Source: JAKPQE01 sp041397845 (GTDB lineage Bacteria; Pseudomonadota; Alphaproteobacteria; Rhizobiales; JAKPQE01). From it: a stretch of DNA of 64,000 nt. This document shows, piece by piece, positions 1-8,554 of the stretch (the first letter of the stretch is position 1; every line of letters starts with the position of its first letter). The stretch lies in contig JAWKVW010000009.1 in assembly GCA_041397845.1 (NCBI GenBank), forward strand, positions 62,001 through 126,000, written 5' to 3'. Below the pieces are notes generated by a model. It did no database searches. It had not been told where the DNA came from and saw nothing but the letters and a program-made list of their open reading frames with translations. Both the position numbers and the translations under genes were made by a program.

Positions 1-708
1 GACCAGATCACCAAGGTCTTCATCCGCCAGGTCGAGACCGACGGCGAGCCGGAGCCCCTGCAGGAGAAGGTCTACACGGCCGACCACGCGATTTTCGGCG
101 GTGGCCACGGCGATCGCTGGGTGGCGCTGCTCGACGGTTCGGTGGTGATCGCCCGGCGCGGTGCCAAGCAAATCCGCAAGGTCGATTTCAACCAGCTCAA
201 ATGGCGGCCGGTGGCGGCGCTGGAGCAGATGGGGCGCGGCTACAATTTCTATGACGAGCTGGCGACGCCGGAATTCCTGTCGGCGCGGGCGGCGGCTTTC
301 GAAACCGGCAAGGGCGCGCGCGAATGGGCCAAGGAGGCGGTGAAACGCTTTGCCCTGCCGCTGCTGGCAATCGCCCACACGCTGCTCGGCCTCGAGCTCC
401 TGACGCTGTTCGGTCTGATGACGGACCGGCACGGCTATTTCGCGGCGTTTCTCTGCGGCGCGGTGCTGACCATTCACCTCGCGATCGTTCTCGTCACGGA
501 AGTCATCGGCAAGGTCGATGCGAACTTCGCCTTCGTCGCGCTGGCGCTCATCGGGGCCGAGATCGGCCTTGCGGCGACGCTGATGCTCGGCGGCGGACGG
601 CGGTTCGTGCAGGATCTCGCCTGGCGCCTGTCGCCGCCCTATTCCTTCGCGCGCGGCTTCCTCGGTCTTTTCCTGCCGGGTGCCGTCGCCGGCTCGAAAA
701 ATGGCTAG
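1..708 (+). CDS. LptF/LptG-type permease, C-terminal part (5' end outside window)
   Basis: The frame is open from the first base, so the gene starts upstream of the window. The visible 235 residues begin with a beta-rich soluble stretch (about residues 1-65) that resembles the periplasmic jelly-roll domain of LPS-export permeases. A linker follows, and then three to four hydrophobic segments (about residues 115-210) beginning ALPLLAIAHTLLGLELL, in the place of the 'RLASPLL' helix that opens the C-terminal membrane half of LptF/LptG. The family assignment rests on layout and local resemblance, not on a diagnostic motif. The next gene starts 4 bp after the stop, so it is co-transcribed with glycosyltransferase genes, which fits a role in envelope lipid or glycan export. 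Confidence 0.55.
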   Translation, partial: DQITKVFIRQVETDGEPEPLQEKVYTADHAIFGGGHGDRWVALLDGSVVIARRGAKQIRKVDFNQLKWRPVAALEQMGRGYNFYDELATPEFLSARAAAFETGKGAREWAKEAVKRFALPLLAIAHTLLGLELLTLFGLMTDRHGYFAAFLCGAVLTIHLAIVLVTEVIGKVDANFAFVALALIGAEIGLAATLMLGGGRRFVQDLAWRLSPPYSFARGFLGLFLPGAVAGSKNG

Positions 709-712
709 GGCG

Positions 713-2100
713 ATGGCGGACGGCAAACAGCAGGGCGGCCTTCTGTCGTCGGCGAACCTCGTCGTCAATGGCGGGTTCTCGCGCGCGGCCGGGGAGAGCG
801 CCGCGCACTGGGCGGTTCCGGCCGGCGTTCGGCGCATTTCCTGCCGGGGTTCGATCGCTACGGCCTGCCGCATGCGAGTCATGGTGTCGAACTGCCGGCG
901 GGTACGGTTTCCAGCATTCGCCAGGATGTCGACGGCGTCGACGGCATCGATGGCGGGCGCTTCGCCGTGCGGGTCACCGCGCGGGGCGCGGCGCGGCGCG
1001 GGGTGCTGCGGCTCATTGTTTCCGAGAGCGGGCGCGAGGTGGCGCGCGGGCTTTTCGATGTCGGCACCGACTGGCAGCGCTGCCGCCTCGAGTTTCGTCT
1101 CGCCGGGGCGCCGGCCGGGCCGCTGTCCCTGGCCATCGAGGGGCCGGGGCCGGAGAGCGATGGCGACCTCACAATCACGGATGTGCGTCTCGTCCAGATC
1201 TTCGATGTTGCTGCCCCGCTCAGCCTGCGCTTCCTGACGCGCGGCAGCTTCCTGTTGCCAAGCTCGCGGCTCCGGGCGTTTCTCATTGCCGACTATCTTG
1301 ACCTTGTCGGCTGGCCGGTGGCGGTCAACCGGCCCTTGAGGGCGGACCTCGTCGTTTGCCAGAAGGTGCGACGCTGGGATGCGCTCGCCCTTGCCCGGCT
1401 TTCCGGCGGGACGATTGTCTACGATCTCGACGACAACGAACTCGTCCAGACGCGGCGGCGGCGTCTCGATATCGGCGCTTTCAGCCGGATGGTCGACGGC
1501 GTCTCGGTCGGCTCGCATTTCCTCGACGACTTGCTCGGTGACTTCAATAAACGTCGATATCTCCTTGATAACATGGTTGATATACTCGATATCGATATCG
1601 TCCATGAGGCCCGGCCGTGGGGCGGCCGGCTGGTGTGGTTCGGCATGCCGGAGAATGCCTGGATGCTGGAGCGGGTTGCGGCCGGGCTGCAGGTGACGCG
1701 GATCACGCGCGGCGGCGACATCGATTTCGATGCCAAGGGCATTGACCGGAGTCTGATGGATTTCGACCTTGCGCTGCTGCCGGTCGAGCTCAACGCGGCG
1801 ACCAGGGCCAAGAATGCCAACCGGCTGGTGAAGTGCGCCGGGCTCGGCCTGCCGTTCCTTGCCAGCGACACGCCTGAGAACCGGCGCGCCGTTGCGGCAA
1901 TCGGTCTCGACGAGGAGGTGCTGGTGGCCGGGGAGGCGGACTGGCCGGCGCGGATTGCCGAGACCGGCCGGAATTATGCTGCGTTCCACGAGCGGGTCGC
2001 CTCGGCGCGGGAGCGGGCATTCGCGGTCTATGGCCGGGAACGGATCGTTGCCGACTGGATCGGCTGGTGCCGGGAACTCATCGCGGAGCATGCGCGATGA
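713..2100 (+). CDS. Glycosyltransferase-like protein with N-terminal beta domain (one frameshift)
   Basis: Translation from the ATG at 713 gives a plausible start (MADGKQQGGLLSSANLVVNGG), whose 'LVVNGGF' segment is typical of carbohydrate-binding beta-sandwich domains. The frame breaks near 815-850 and continues in another frame (FDRYGLPHASHGVELPAG...) to the stop at 2100. Together they give about 460 residues. The C-terminal half (about residues 200-460) looks like a GT-B fold glycosyltransferase: it has an acidic YDLDDNE segment and a late KCAGLGLPFLASDTPENRRAV segment like the nucleotide-sugar site of 'spore maturation/CgeB-like' transferases. A one-base indel is the simplest explanation of the break. 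The start of the next gene overlaps the stop (ATGA). Confidence 0.55.
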
Positions 2101-2762
2101 GCATGGACCGGAGGAACAAGCGGGGCGAGGGCGCGATGCGGGCGACGCGGCGCGGTGTGCTCGGCCTGCTCGGCGGTGCGCTCGTCGTGCCGGCCACGGC
2201 GAAAAGGGCGCTTGGCGACGACATGCGGCTGCCGAGCTACGAGATCACCGACTCGAAAATCACGGTGTCGAAGGCGATGCCGGTGCGTCGGCCGGACACG
2301 CCGGTGCCGAGCGACGCGGGACTGCTGTTTTACATCCAGCATTCGCAGAACCCGAACACAATCGTCTATACGACGCGGCAGGGGGCCGGCGGCGGGCTCG
2401 ACCGCAGCGATCCCGTCGATGTTTTCTGGCGGCGGTTCTCGCGCCAGAACGAGCGCGACGAGCTGACCTTCTTCGAGCGGTTTTTCGTCTTCGGCGCCCG
2501 CACCTCGCGGGCAAAGGGCGCGGCCGAGCGGTACGCCATCCGGCTTGCGGCCTATGCCGGGGCAAGCGGCGTGCTCGAGATCGGCCCGGACGGCAAGGCG
2601 CGTATTGTCGGCAAGCTCGGCGATCGGGATGTCCGGGTCGTCTATGCCTATGCAGAACTTGGCGACCGCGCCTTCATCCCGAAAATCGAGTTCATCGACG
2701 TGATCGGCGAGGACCTTGCAACCGGTGAGTTCGTGACGCGCCGGGTGAAGGTCGGATTCTAG
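2097..2762 (+). CDS. DUF4833-like exported protein
   Basis: This 221-residue protein starts at an ATG that overlaps the preceding stop by 4 bp. The N-terminus carries a twin-arginine-like signal (TRRGVLGLLGGALVV) followed by ATAKRALG, so export by Tat or Sec is likely. The mature part, with LLFYIQHSQNPNTIVY near residue 75 and alternating beta-strands to the C-terminus, resembles the DUF4833 family, whose function is unknown. Translational coupling with the glycosyltransferase suggests a role in envelope or polysaccharide biogenesis. I cannot infer a specific activity. Confidence 0.6.
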   Translation: MSMDRRNKRGEGAMRATRRGVLGLLGGALVVPATAKRALGDDMRLPSYEITDSKITVSKAMPVRRPDTPVPSDAGLLFYIQHSQNPNTIVYTTRQGAGGGLDRSDPVDVFWRRFSRQNERDELTFFERFFVFGARTSRAKGAAERYAIRLAAYAGASGVLEIGPDGKARIVGKLGDRDVRVVYAYAELGDRAFIPKIEFIDVIGEDLATGEFVTRRVKVGF

Positions 2763-2913
2763 TCATGAGAGGTGGTTGCGTGGCAAAAGGCCCCGGTTTT
2801 TTCAAGGGCTTGGCACTGGACGGAGGCTGTCGTCCTCTGGAAACATATGGAAATAAAGATAAGTCCGGCGCCGCTGTCGCGCGACTGGACGATCGGCTGT
2901 ATCGAGTAAGCGC

Positions 2914-4074
2914 ATGGCAACCGGGCTGAAACCGGAAATCCGCACTGTCGAGACAAGAAGAGACCTGAAGCTCTTCCTGCGGCTGCCGCGCCTCATCTAT
3001 GCCGGCATGGCCGGCTTCTCGCCGCGCCTCGACTTCGAGCAGGCCGAAATCCTCGATCCGAAGCGCGGGCCGTTCTTCCGCCACGGCCGGGCGCGTTACT
3101 TCCTTGCCGTGCGGGACGGGGTCGCGGTCGGCCGCATCTCGGCGCAGATCGACGACCTCGGCCGGCCGGGCGAGGGACTTTTCGGCTGCCTCGATGCCAT
3201 CGATGACTTCGCCGTCGTCGAGGCGCTGCTGACGGCTGCGGAAGGCTGGCTCGCCGGCGAGGGTGCGAGACTGGCGCGCGGTCCGTTCATGCTCTCGATC
3301 AATGGCGAGAGCGGCCTCCTGCTGGAAGGGCAGATGACGCCGGCGATGGTGATGATGGGCTGGTCGCCGGCCTATCTTGCCGACCATCTGGAGCGCGCCG
3401 GATATCAGCTTGGCAAGCGCCTTCTGACCTACCGCATGGCGCTCGAGGCCGACACCGACAATGCCCATGCGGCGTCGCTGCGCGGGCGGCTCGTCACTGG
3501 CCGAAACCGGGTGCGCGGCCTCGACATGGCGAACCTTGCGCGGGAGGCGGAGATTTTCGCGACGCTCTTCAATGATGCCTGGGCCGGCAATTGGGGTTTT
3601 GCGCCGATCACGCAGGCGGAGATCGCCAAGATGCTGACGTCGATGCGGCTGATGCTGCATCGCGATTTCGGCGTCGTTTTCGAGACGGACGGAAAGCCGA
3701 TCGGTTTTGCGCTGGCGTTGCCGAACCTTGCCGAAATCGTCCATGAGTTCAATGGAAGGCTGTTGCCGTTCAACTGGCTGAAGCTTGGCAGGTGGGCGCT
3801 TGGGCGCAAGTGCCGGTCGGTGCGGATCATCCTGATGGGCGTTGCCGGCGCCGTCCGCTCAAGCGTTCTCGGTGCGGCGGTTCCGATCGTTCTCATCGAC
3901 GAACTCATCCAGCGCAGCAAGGGCGATGGCTGGCAGGTCGACGAGATCGAGATGGGTTGGGTGCTGGAGGATAACTTGCAAGTCCGCGCACTGATCGAAA
4001 AGGTCGGTGGCAATGTGGACAAGACCTACGGCATCTTCGACAAGGAGTTGGCCGCCCCGACGGGCGGTCGTTGA
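2914..4074 (+). CDS. GNAT-type N-acyltransferase of the large (about 385 aa) alphaproteobacterial family
   Basis: The product has 386 residues. The N-terminal half contains a GNAT-like stretch (FLAVRDGVAVGRI near residues 65-80, then PFMLSINGESGLLLEG near 127-142). The C-terminal third repeats the theme (IGFALALPNLAEIVHEFNG). Proteins of this type are often annotated loosely as 'dATP pyrophosphohydrolase' or 'GNAT' in alphaproteobacteria. As I recall, one relative was shown to be the bacterial ceramide synthase of Caulobacter, which would make an amine-acylating role attractive. The gene lies 18 bp upstream of an acyl carrier protein gene, consistent with use of an acyl-ACP donor. No serine palmitoyltransferase gene is present in the window, so the substrate stays open. 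Confidence 0.55.
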   Translation: MATGLKPEIRTVETRRDLKLFLRLPRLIYAGMAGFSPRLDFEQAEILDPKRGPFFRHGRARYFLAVRDGVAVGRISAQIDDLGRPGEGLFGCLDAIDDFAVVEALLTAAEGWLAGEGARLARGPFMLSINGESGLLLEGQMTPAMVMMGWSPAYLADHLERAGYQLGKRLLTYRMALEADTDNAHAASLRGRLVTGRNRVRGLDMANLAREAEIFATLFNDAWAGNWGFAPITQAEIAKMLTSMRLMLHRDFGVVFETDGKPIGFALALPNLAEIVHEFNGRLLPFNWLKLGRWALGRKCRSVRIILMGVAGAVRSSVLGAAVPIVLIDELIQRSKGDGWQVDEIEMGWVLEDNLQVRALIEKVGGNVDKTYGIFDKELAAPTGGR

Positions 4075-4092
4075 AAGCGGGGGTATGACCAG

Positions 4093-4383
4093 ATGACCGA
4101 AACGGCTGGCAAGGAAGGCACTGATACGCTGGAAGAGCGTATCGTCGCGATCGTCGTCCGCGAGGGCATGATCGATCGCGAAAAGCTCGTGCCGGAGGCG
4201 ACGCTCGAGGATCTCGGGGTCGATTCGGTCGAAGTCGTCATGATCCTGAACGGGATCGAGGAAGAGTTCGGCATCTATGTGCCGATCGACGAGACAATGT
4301 CCGAAGTGCGCACGGTCGGCGATCTGCTCGGCGTCATCAAGGGCATCGTCGAAAAGAAGGCGGCAGAGCCGCAGGCGGAATGA
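4093..4383 (+). CDS. Acyl carrier protein
   Basis: This small acidic protein (96 residues) has the canonical phosphopantetheine site LEDLGVDSVEVVMILNGIEE; the attachment serine lies in DSVE at about residue 41. It is the four-helix carrier that holds acyl intermediates as thioesters. It is not AcpXL-like in sequence and is not in a fab operon, so it is probably a dedicated carrier for the neighbouring acyltransferase, ketosynthase and dehydratases. Its stop overlaps the start of the ketosynthase gene (ATGA), which indicates tight co-translation. Confidence 0.9.
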   Translation: MTETAGKEGTDTLEERIVAIVVREGMIDREKLVPEATLEDLGVDSVEVVMILNGIEEEFGIYVPIDETMSEVRTVGDLLGVIKGIVEKKAAEPQAE

Positions 4384-5591
4384 ACAAGGTTTTCATTACG
4401 GGACTTGGCGCCGTCACCGCCCACGGCATCGGCAGCGATGTTCTCTGGCGCGCGGCGCGGGACGGGCGTTCGGGGTCGGTGCCAATCGAGTTCGAGCGCG
4501 GCATCGGCGCCGTGCAGCATGCGGCCCGCTTCAGTGACTTCGACGCGGAGGCCTATTTCGGCAGCGAGGATATCTCGCGCCTCGACCGGTTCTCGCAATT
4601 CGCGGTCATCGCGGCGAACGAGGCCTTCGCCGAGGCAGGGCTCGATGCCGGGTCGCTGGCCGGGCCGTCGACGGCGGTCATTGTCGGCACAGGCATCGGC
4701 GGCTCGACGACCTTCGAGGAAGGCTGCCACGACTTCTTTGCGCTCGGCAAGCGGCGGACCAATCCGCTGACGGTGCCGAAGGTCATGGCGAATGCCGCGG
4801 CCTGCCAGATCGGCATGCGGATCGGGGCGAATGGCCCGACCTTCGCAGTCTCCTCGGCCTGCTCCTCGGCCAATCAGGCGATGGGCATAGCCGCGGCGCT
4901 GGTGCGGGCCGGGGTTGTCGACCGCGCCGTGACGGGCGGCTCGGAGACGATGATCACCTCGGCGGTGATGCGGGCCTGGGAATCGATGCGCGTCCTGACG
5001 CCCGACGCCAACCGGCCGTTCTCCAGGGGGCGCAACGGCATGCTGCTCGGCGAGGGCGCGGGCATCGTCGTGCTTGAAAGCGAGCAGTCGATGCTGGCGC
5101 GGGGCGGGCGTCCGCTGGCGGAATTCGCCGGCTACGGCACGACCTCGGATGCGGCCGACCTTCTGCGTCCTGACGCGGCGAGCGCGGCGCGGGCGATGCG
5201 GCTGGCGCTCGAGGAAGCAGGGATCGCGGCGGAGGACGTCGACTATGTCAGCGCCCATGGCACCGGCACCATCCTCAACGACGTGACCGAGACGGAAGCG
5301 ATCCGGATTGCGCTTGGCGAGCGGGCGAACGCCGTGCCGGTCTCGTCGACGAAGCCGATCCACGGCCATTGCCTTGGCGCATCCGGCGCGCTCGAGCTCA
5401 TCGTTACGGTGCGGGCGATGACGGAGGGCTTCCTGCCGCCGACGATCAACTGGCTCGAGGCCGACCCGAAATGCACGCTCGATGTCGTGCCGAATGTCGG
5501 CCGGCCGGCCGAGATCCGCACGGCGCTCAGCAATTCTTTCGCTTTCGGCGGCATCAACGCGGTGATTGCGCTGCGCCGCGCCGCGGCCTGA
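4380..5591 (+). CDS. Beta-ketoacyl-ACP synthase, FabF-like
   Basis: This 403-residue condensing enzyme has the full Cys-His-His triad. The nucleophilic cysteine is in VSSACSSANQAMG (about residue 161), the first histidine in SAHGTGT (about 296) and the second in KPIHGHCLGASGALE (about 330). It would extend an acyl chain on the adjacent acyl carrier protein by decarboxylative condensation. Length and motifs fit a complete thiolase-fold KAS II enzyme. The cassette setting (ACP before it, two half-size dehydratases after it) points to a secondary lipid or polyketide-like acyl chain rather than housekeeping fatty acid synthesis. Confidence 0.85.
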   Translation: MNKVFITGLGAVTAHGIGSDVLWRAARDGRSGSVPIEFERGIGAVQHAARFSDFDAEAYFGSEDISRLDRFSQFAVIAANEAFAEAGLDAGSLAGPSTAVIVGTGIGGSTTFEEGCHDFFALGKRRTNPLTVPKVMANAAACQIGMRIGANGPTFAVSSACSSANQAMGIAAALVRAGVVDRAVTGGSETMITSAVMRAWESMRVLTPDANRPFSRGRNGMLLGEGAGIVVLESEQSMLARGGRPLAEFAGYGTTSDAADLLRPDAASAARAMRLALEEAGIAAEDVDYVSAHGTGTILNDVTETEAIRIALGERANAVPVSSTKPIHGHCLGASGALELIVTVRAMTEGFLPPTINWLEADPKCTLDVVPNVGRPAEIRTALSNSFAFGGINAVIALRRAAA

Positions 5592-5604
5592 GACGGGGGC
5601 GCCG

Positions 5605-6003
5605 ATGGGCGAGAGCGCTGGAAAATCGGGAACGATCGCGTTCGAGGCGGTCGTCGAGCCGGCGCGCGCCGCCCGGTTCGCGGAAAGCCTCGGATTGCCG
5701 GGCGATACCGTGCCGCTCGTCTTCCCGGCGTTCTGGCTGTTCGAGCCGGAAACGCAGGCGCTGCTCGGCGGTCTCGTCGGCAAGGACCATGTGCCGATCC
5801 ATGTCGGGCAGGTGTTCCGCTATGCCGCGCCCTTGCGGCAGGGCGGGCGCTATCACGTCACGGTCGCCGGCGAGCGGACCGAGGTTCGCGGCAAGGAAAA
5901 CCTTCTTGTCGACATCACCGTGCGCGACGCGGACGGCAACGAGGTCGTAGAGGCGCGCTCGACGGTGCTCCTGCTGCCGGTGGCAGCGGGAGAGGGACAA
6001 TGA
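5605..6003 (+). CDS. MaoC-like hot-dog protein, N-terminal-half type
   Basis: The product has 132 residues from the ATG at 5605; an earlier in-frame TTG would overlap the ketosynthase gene and is less likely. LPLVFPAFWLFEPE and HVGQVFRYAAPLRQGGRY fit the FAS1-like dehydratase or N-terminal MaoC half, a hot-dog fold that usually lacks the catalytic Asp-His pair and pairs with a catalytic half. Its 3' end overlaps the next gene by 4 bp, and that gene encodes the catalytic-looking half, so the two probably form a heterodimeric (R)-hydratase/dehydratase. Confidence 0.65.
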   Translation: MGESAGKSGTIAFEAVVEPARAARFAESLGLPGDTVPLVFPAFWLFEPETQALLGGLVGKDHVPIHVGQVFRYAAPLRQGGRYHVTVAGERTEVRGKENLLVDITVRDADGNEVVEARSTVLLLPVAAGEGQ

Positions 6004-6392
6004 CGGTGGCCGGGGAGATGGCGCCGGTCGCGCTCGGCAGCATCAGCCGGGACGCGCTTTCGGGCTATCTGGCAATCTCCGGCGACGGCAATCCGGTGCA
6101 TTTTGACCCTGCCGTCGCGGCGATCGCCGGCCTTGCGGATACGCCGGTGCCCGGGCTTCTTGCCATGGCGCTGATGGAGCGGGCGGTGCGGCATTGGTTT
6201 GCCGGCCGGGAGGTTGGCGAGTTCCAGCTCTCGTTCGCGGCGCCGATCCTGCCCGATGCGGCGCTCGTTGCCGATGCGCGCCCGGCGGGCACTTCCGGGG
6301 GAAACGATCTGGTGCGCGTGCGGCTGCTGTGCGACGGTAAGATCGCGGCGATCGGGGTGCTCTCGATCGCGACGGGGACGGAACGGGCTTAG
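6000..6392 (+). CDS. MaoC-like (R)-specific enoyl hydratase/3-hydroxyacyl dehydratase
   Basis: This 130-residue single hot-dog domain has the MaoC 'hydratase 2' motif: SGDGNPVHFDP near residues 23-33 supplies the Asp and His expected to activate water. The following VPGLLAMALMERAV is the usual second helix segment. Together with the preceding half-domain protein it would dehydrate a 3-hydroxyacyl-ACP made after condensation by the adjacent ketosynthase. No ketoreductase gene is seen here, so that step must be encoded elsewhere. Confidence 0.75.
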   Translation: MTVAGEMAPVALGSISRDALSGYLAISGDGNPVHFDPAVAAIAGLADTPVPGLLAMALMERAVRHWFAGREVGEFQLSFAAPILPDAALVADARPAGTSGGNDLVRVRLLCDGKIAAIGVLSIATGTERA

Positions 6393-6394
6393 TC

Positions 6395-7951
6395 ATGACC
6401 ACTGGAGGGGAGCGGTCGGGAGCCTTGGCCGGCGCCCTTGCCGGCAAGCGGCTGCTGATCGTCACGCCGGAAATCCTCGGGCCGATCCGCAATGGCGGCA
6501 TCGCAACGGCGTTCAACGCGCTCGCCCGGCTCTGGCAGGAGGCCGGCGCCCGCGCGACCATTGCCTATGTCGAGGAAGCGCTGCGCCAGCCCTACGACCG
6601 GGCGCACTGGACGGCGCACTACGGGCAGCTCGGCATCGAATTCATTCCGATCGCGACGGATACCCTGCCGGACCTGCCGCAGCTTGCGGTGTCGGACCTG
6701 CGAGCGACGGCATGGCAGGTTCACCACTGGCTGGAACCGCGGGCGGGAGACTACGATCTCGTTGTCTTTCCCGACTGGACCGGCGTCGGCTTCTACGCGC
6801 TCCTGGCGCGCGATCAGGGCATCGCCTATCGCGACCTGCCGATGGCGGTCAACACGCACGGCCCCTCGACCTGGACGCAGGACGCCAATCTCGTCCTTGC
6901 CGAGACGGCGGACGACGTCGACCGCGACTACATGGAGCGGCAATCGGTGCGGCGTGCCGATTTCGTCGTCAGCCCGAGCGCCTTTCTTCTCGACTGGATG
7001 CGGGACTATGGCTGGGAGGTGGCGCCGCGCCTGGAGGTCATCCAGAACCTGCTCAATCCGGAGGAACTCGAAACGGTGCCGGGCACCGAGCGGCGGCCGG
7101 TGCGCGATGTCGTGTTTTTCGGCCGGCTGGAGAAGCGCAAGGGCCTGAAGCTCTTCTGCGATGCCATCGACAGGCTTTCGGCGGAAGAGCGGGGCGGGAT
7201 CGAAACCGTGCATTTCTTCGGCCGGGCCGTGCCGGCGCCGGGTTTCGATCCGGAGCGGTTCATTGCCGAGCGCTCGGCAGCCTGGGGCGCCAAGGTCGAG
7301 GTGCGCACCGATCTCGACCGCGAGGCGGCGCTCGGCCGGCTTTGCCGCGCCGGGACGCTGGCGGTGATGCCGTCAAAGAGCGAGAACTCGCCCTATACGG
7401 TGCTTGAATGCCTGCATCATGGCATCGGCTTTCTGGCGACACGGGCCGGCGGTACGGCCGAGCTCATTGATGCGCGCGACCGCGACGAGGTGCTCTTTCC
7501 GGCAACGCCGGAGGGGCTTGCCGGCCAGCTTCGGCGGGCGCTCCGGGACGGCGTCCGGCCGGCGCGGCGGGCGGTTGCGGCAGGGGAGGTGCGGGCGCGC
7601 TGGATTGACTGGACGCTGGCGGCGACGGATGCTGCTTGGCGCGCCGGCAATGGGCAAGGCCGACGGCGAGACGCCGCTCGTCACGGTCTGCATCACGACC
7701 TTCGAGCGGCCGGCGCTGCTTGCCGAGGCGATTGCCTCCATCGAGGCGCAGACCTATCCGGCAATCGAGATCGTCGTTGTCGACGATGGCAGCCGCAAGC
7801 CGGAGACGCTTGCCGCGCTCGACCGGCTGGCCGCAGCGTTCGCGCCGCGCGGCTGGCAGGTGCTGCGGCAGGAGAACGCCTATGTCGGGGCGGCGCGCAA
7901 CACCGGTACGGCGGCGGCGCGGGGCGAATACATCCTTTTCATGGACGATGA
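6395..7951 (+). CDS. Family 4-type glycosyltransferase (GT4 half of a probable GT4-GT2 fusion)
   Basis: Residues 1 to about 415 form a GT-B glycosyltransferase. The N-terminal part has KRLLIVTPEILGPIRNGGIAT, and the C-terminal donor domain has VVFFGRLEKRKGLKLF (about 233-248) and the GT4 signature SKSENSPYTVLECLHHGIGFLATRAGGTAEL (about 327-357), written here only as a location guide. After about position 7640 this frame becomes nonsense while a GT2 domain continues in another frame, so the last roughly 100 residues are spurious. Either a frameshift splits a single fused protein, or the GT4 gene ends irregularly. It begins 2 bp after the MaoC stop. Confidence 0.65.
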   Translation: MTTGGERSGALAGALAGKRLLIVTPEILGPIRNGGIATAFNALARLWQEAGARATIAYVEEALRQPYDRAHWTAHYGQLGIEFIPIATDTLPDLPQLAVSDLRATAWQVHHWLEPRAGDYDLVVFPDWTGVGFYALLARDQGIAYRDLPMAVNTHGPSTWTQDANLVLAETADDVDRDYMERQSVRRADFVVSPSAFLLDWMRDYGWEVAPRLEVIQNLLNPEELETVPGTERRPVRDVVFFGRLEKRKGLKLFCDAIDRLSAEERGGIETVHFFGRAVPAPGFDPERFIAERSAAWGAKVEVRTDLDREAALGRLCRAGTLAVMPSKSENSPYTVLECLHHGIGFLATRAGGTAELIDARDRDEVLFPATPEGLAGQLRRALRDGVRPARRAVAAGEVRARWIDWTLAATDAAWRAGNGQGRRRDAARHGLHHDLRAAGAACRGDCLHRGADLSGNRDRRCRRWQPQAGDACRARPAGRSVRAARLAGAAAGERLCRGGAQHRYGGGAGRIHPFHGR

Positions 7952-8531
7952 CGACGTTGCCGTGCCCGAGGAGGTGGCAACGTTCGTTGCCGTTGCCCGG
8001 CGGACCGGGGCGGACATCCTGACCTGCGCGTCGAGCCTCTTTGAGGGGGCAGAGCCGCCGGCGCGGCCGGAGCGGCTCTGGGTGGCGCTCGGCGGGGCGC
8101 TTGGCGCGGGCATCTTCCAGAACGCCTTCGGCAGCGTCAATGCGTTCTGGCGGCGGCAGGTCTATCTCGATCTCGGCGGCCACACGACCGACTACGGCAT
8201 CGGCTATGAGGACTGGGAAATGTTCGCGCAGGCGATGATCGCCGGCTACCGGCTTGATCTCGTGCCGCGCGCGCTCTTTCACTATCGCGTCTCGACGACG
8301 GGGATGCTGCGCACCACCGACGTCGACACCAACCTTGCGCGCAGCGCCCGTGCCTTCGTCAAACATGCGCCGCTCGGCCTCGGAGTGGCGATCGGCCATG
8401 CCGTTCACCTCGAGCGCCAGCACGAACTCGCCCGGCGCAAGCGACCGACCTACGGCGAGTTGATCCGGCGGGACATCGGCTGGACGCGGCGCTGGCTCCG
8501 GCGGCGGCTCCGGCGCTGGTTCGGAATCTGA
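7629..8531 (+). CDS. Family 2 glycosyltransferase
   Basis: This is a GT-A fold transferase of about 300 residues. It has the nucleotide-sugar site PLVTVCITTFERP, the strand IEIVVVDDGS, the DxD-type metal motif FMDDDDVAVPEE and a GYEDWEMFAQAM acceptor-side motif. The C-terminus is very basic (WLRRRLRRWFGI), perhaps for membrane contact. Start candidates are the ATGs at 7629 and 7650; neither has a good ribosome site, and the upstream GT4 frame runs into this domain. The likeliest original state is therefore one bifunctional GT4-GT2 protein of about 710 residues. Confidence 0.7.
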   Translation: MLLGAPAMGKADGETPLVTVCITTFERPALLAEAIASIEAQTYPAIEIVVVDDGSRKPETLAALDRLAAAFAPRGWQVLRQENAYVGAARNTGTAAARGEYILFMDDDDVAVPEEVATFVAVARRTGADILTCASSLFEGAEPPARPERLWVALGGALGAGIFQNAFGSVNAFWRRQVYLDLGGHTTDYGIGYEDWEMFAQAMIAGYRLDLVPRALFHYRVSTTGMLRTTDVDTNLARSARAFVKHAPLGLGVAIGHAVHLERQHELARRKRPTYGELIRRDIGWTRRWLRRRLRRWFGI

Positions 8532-8554
8532 AAAGGACGGCTGCCGCCTTGTCG

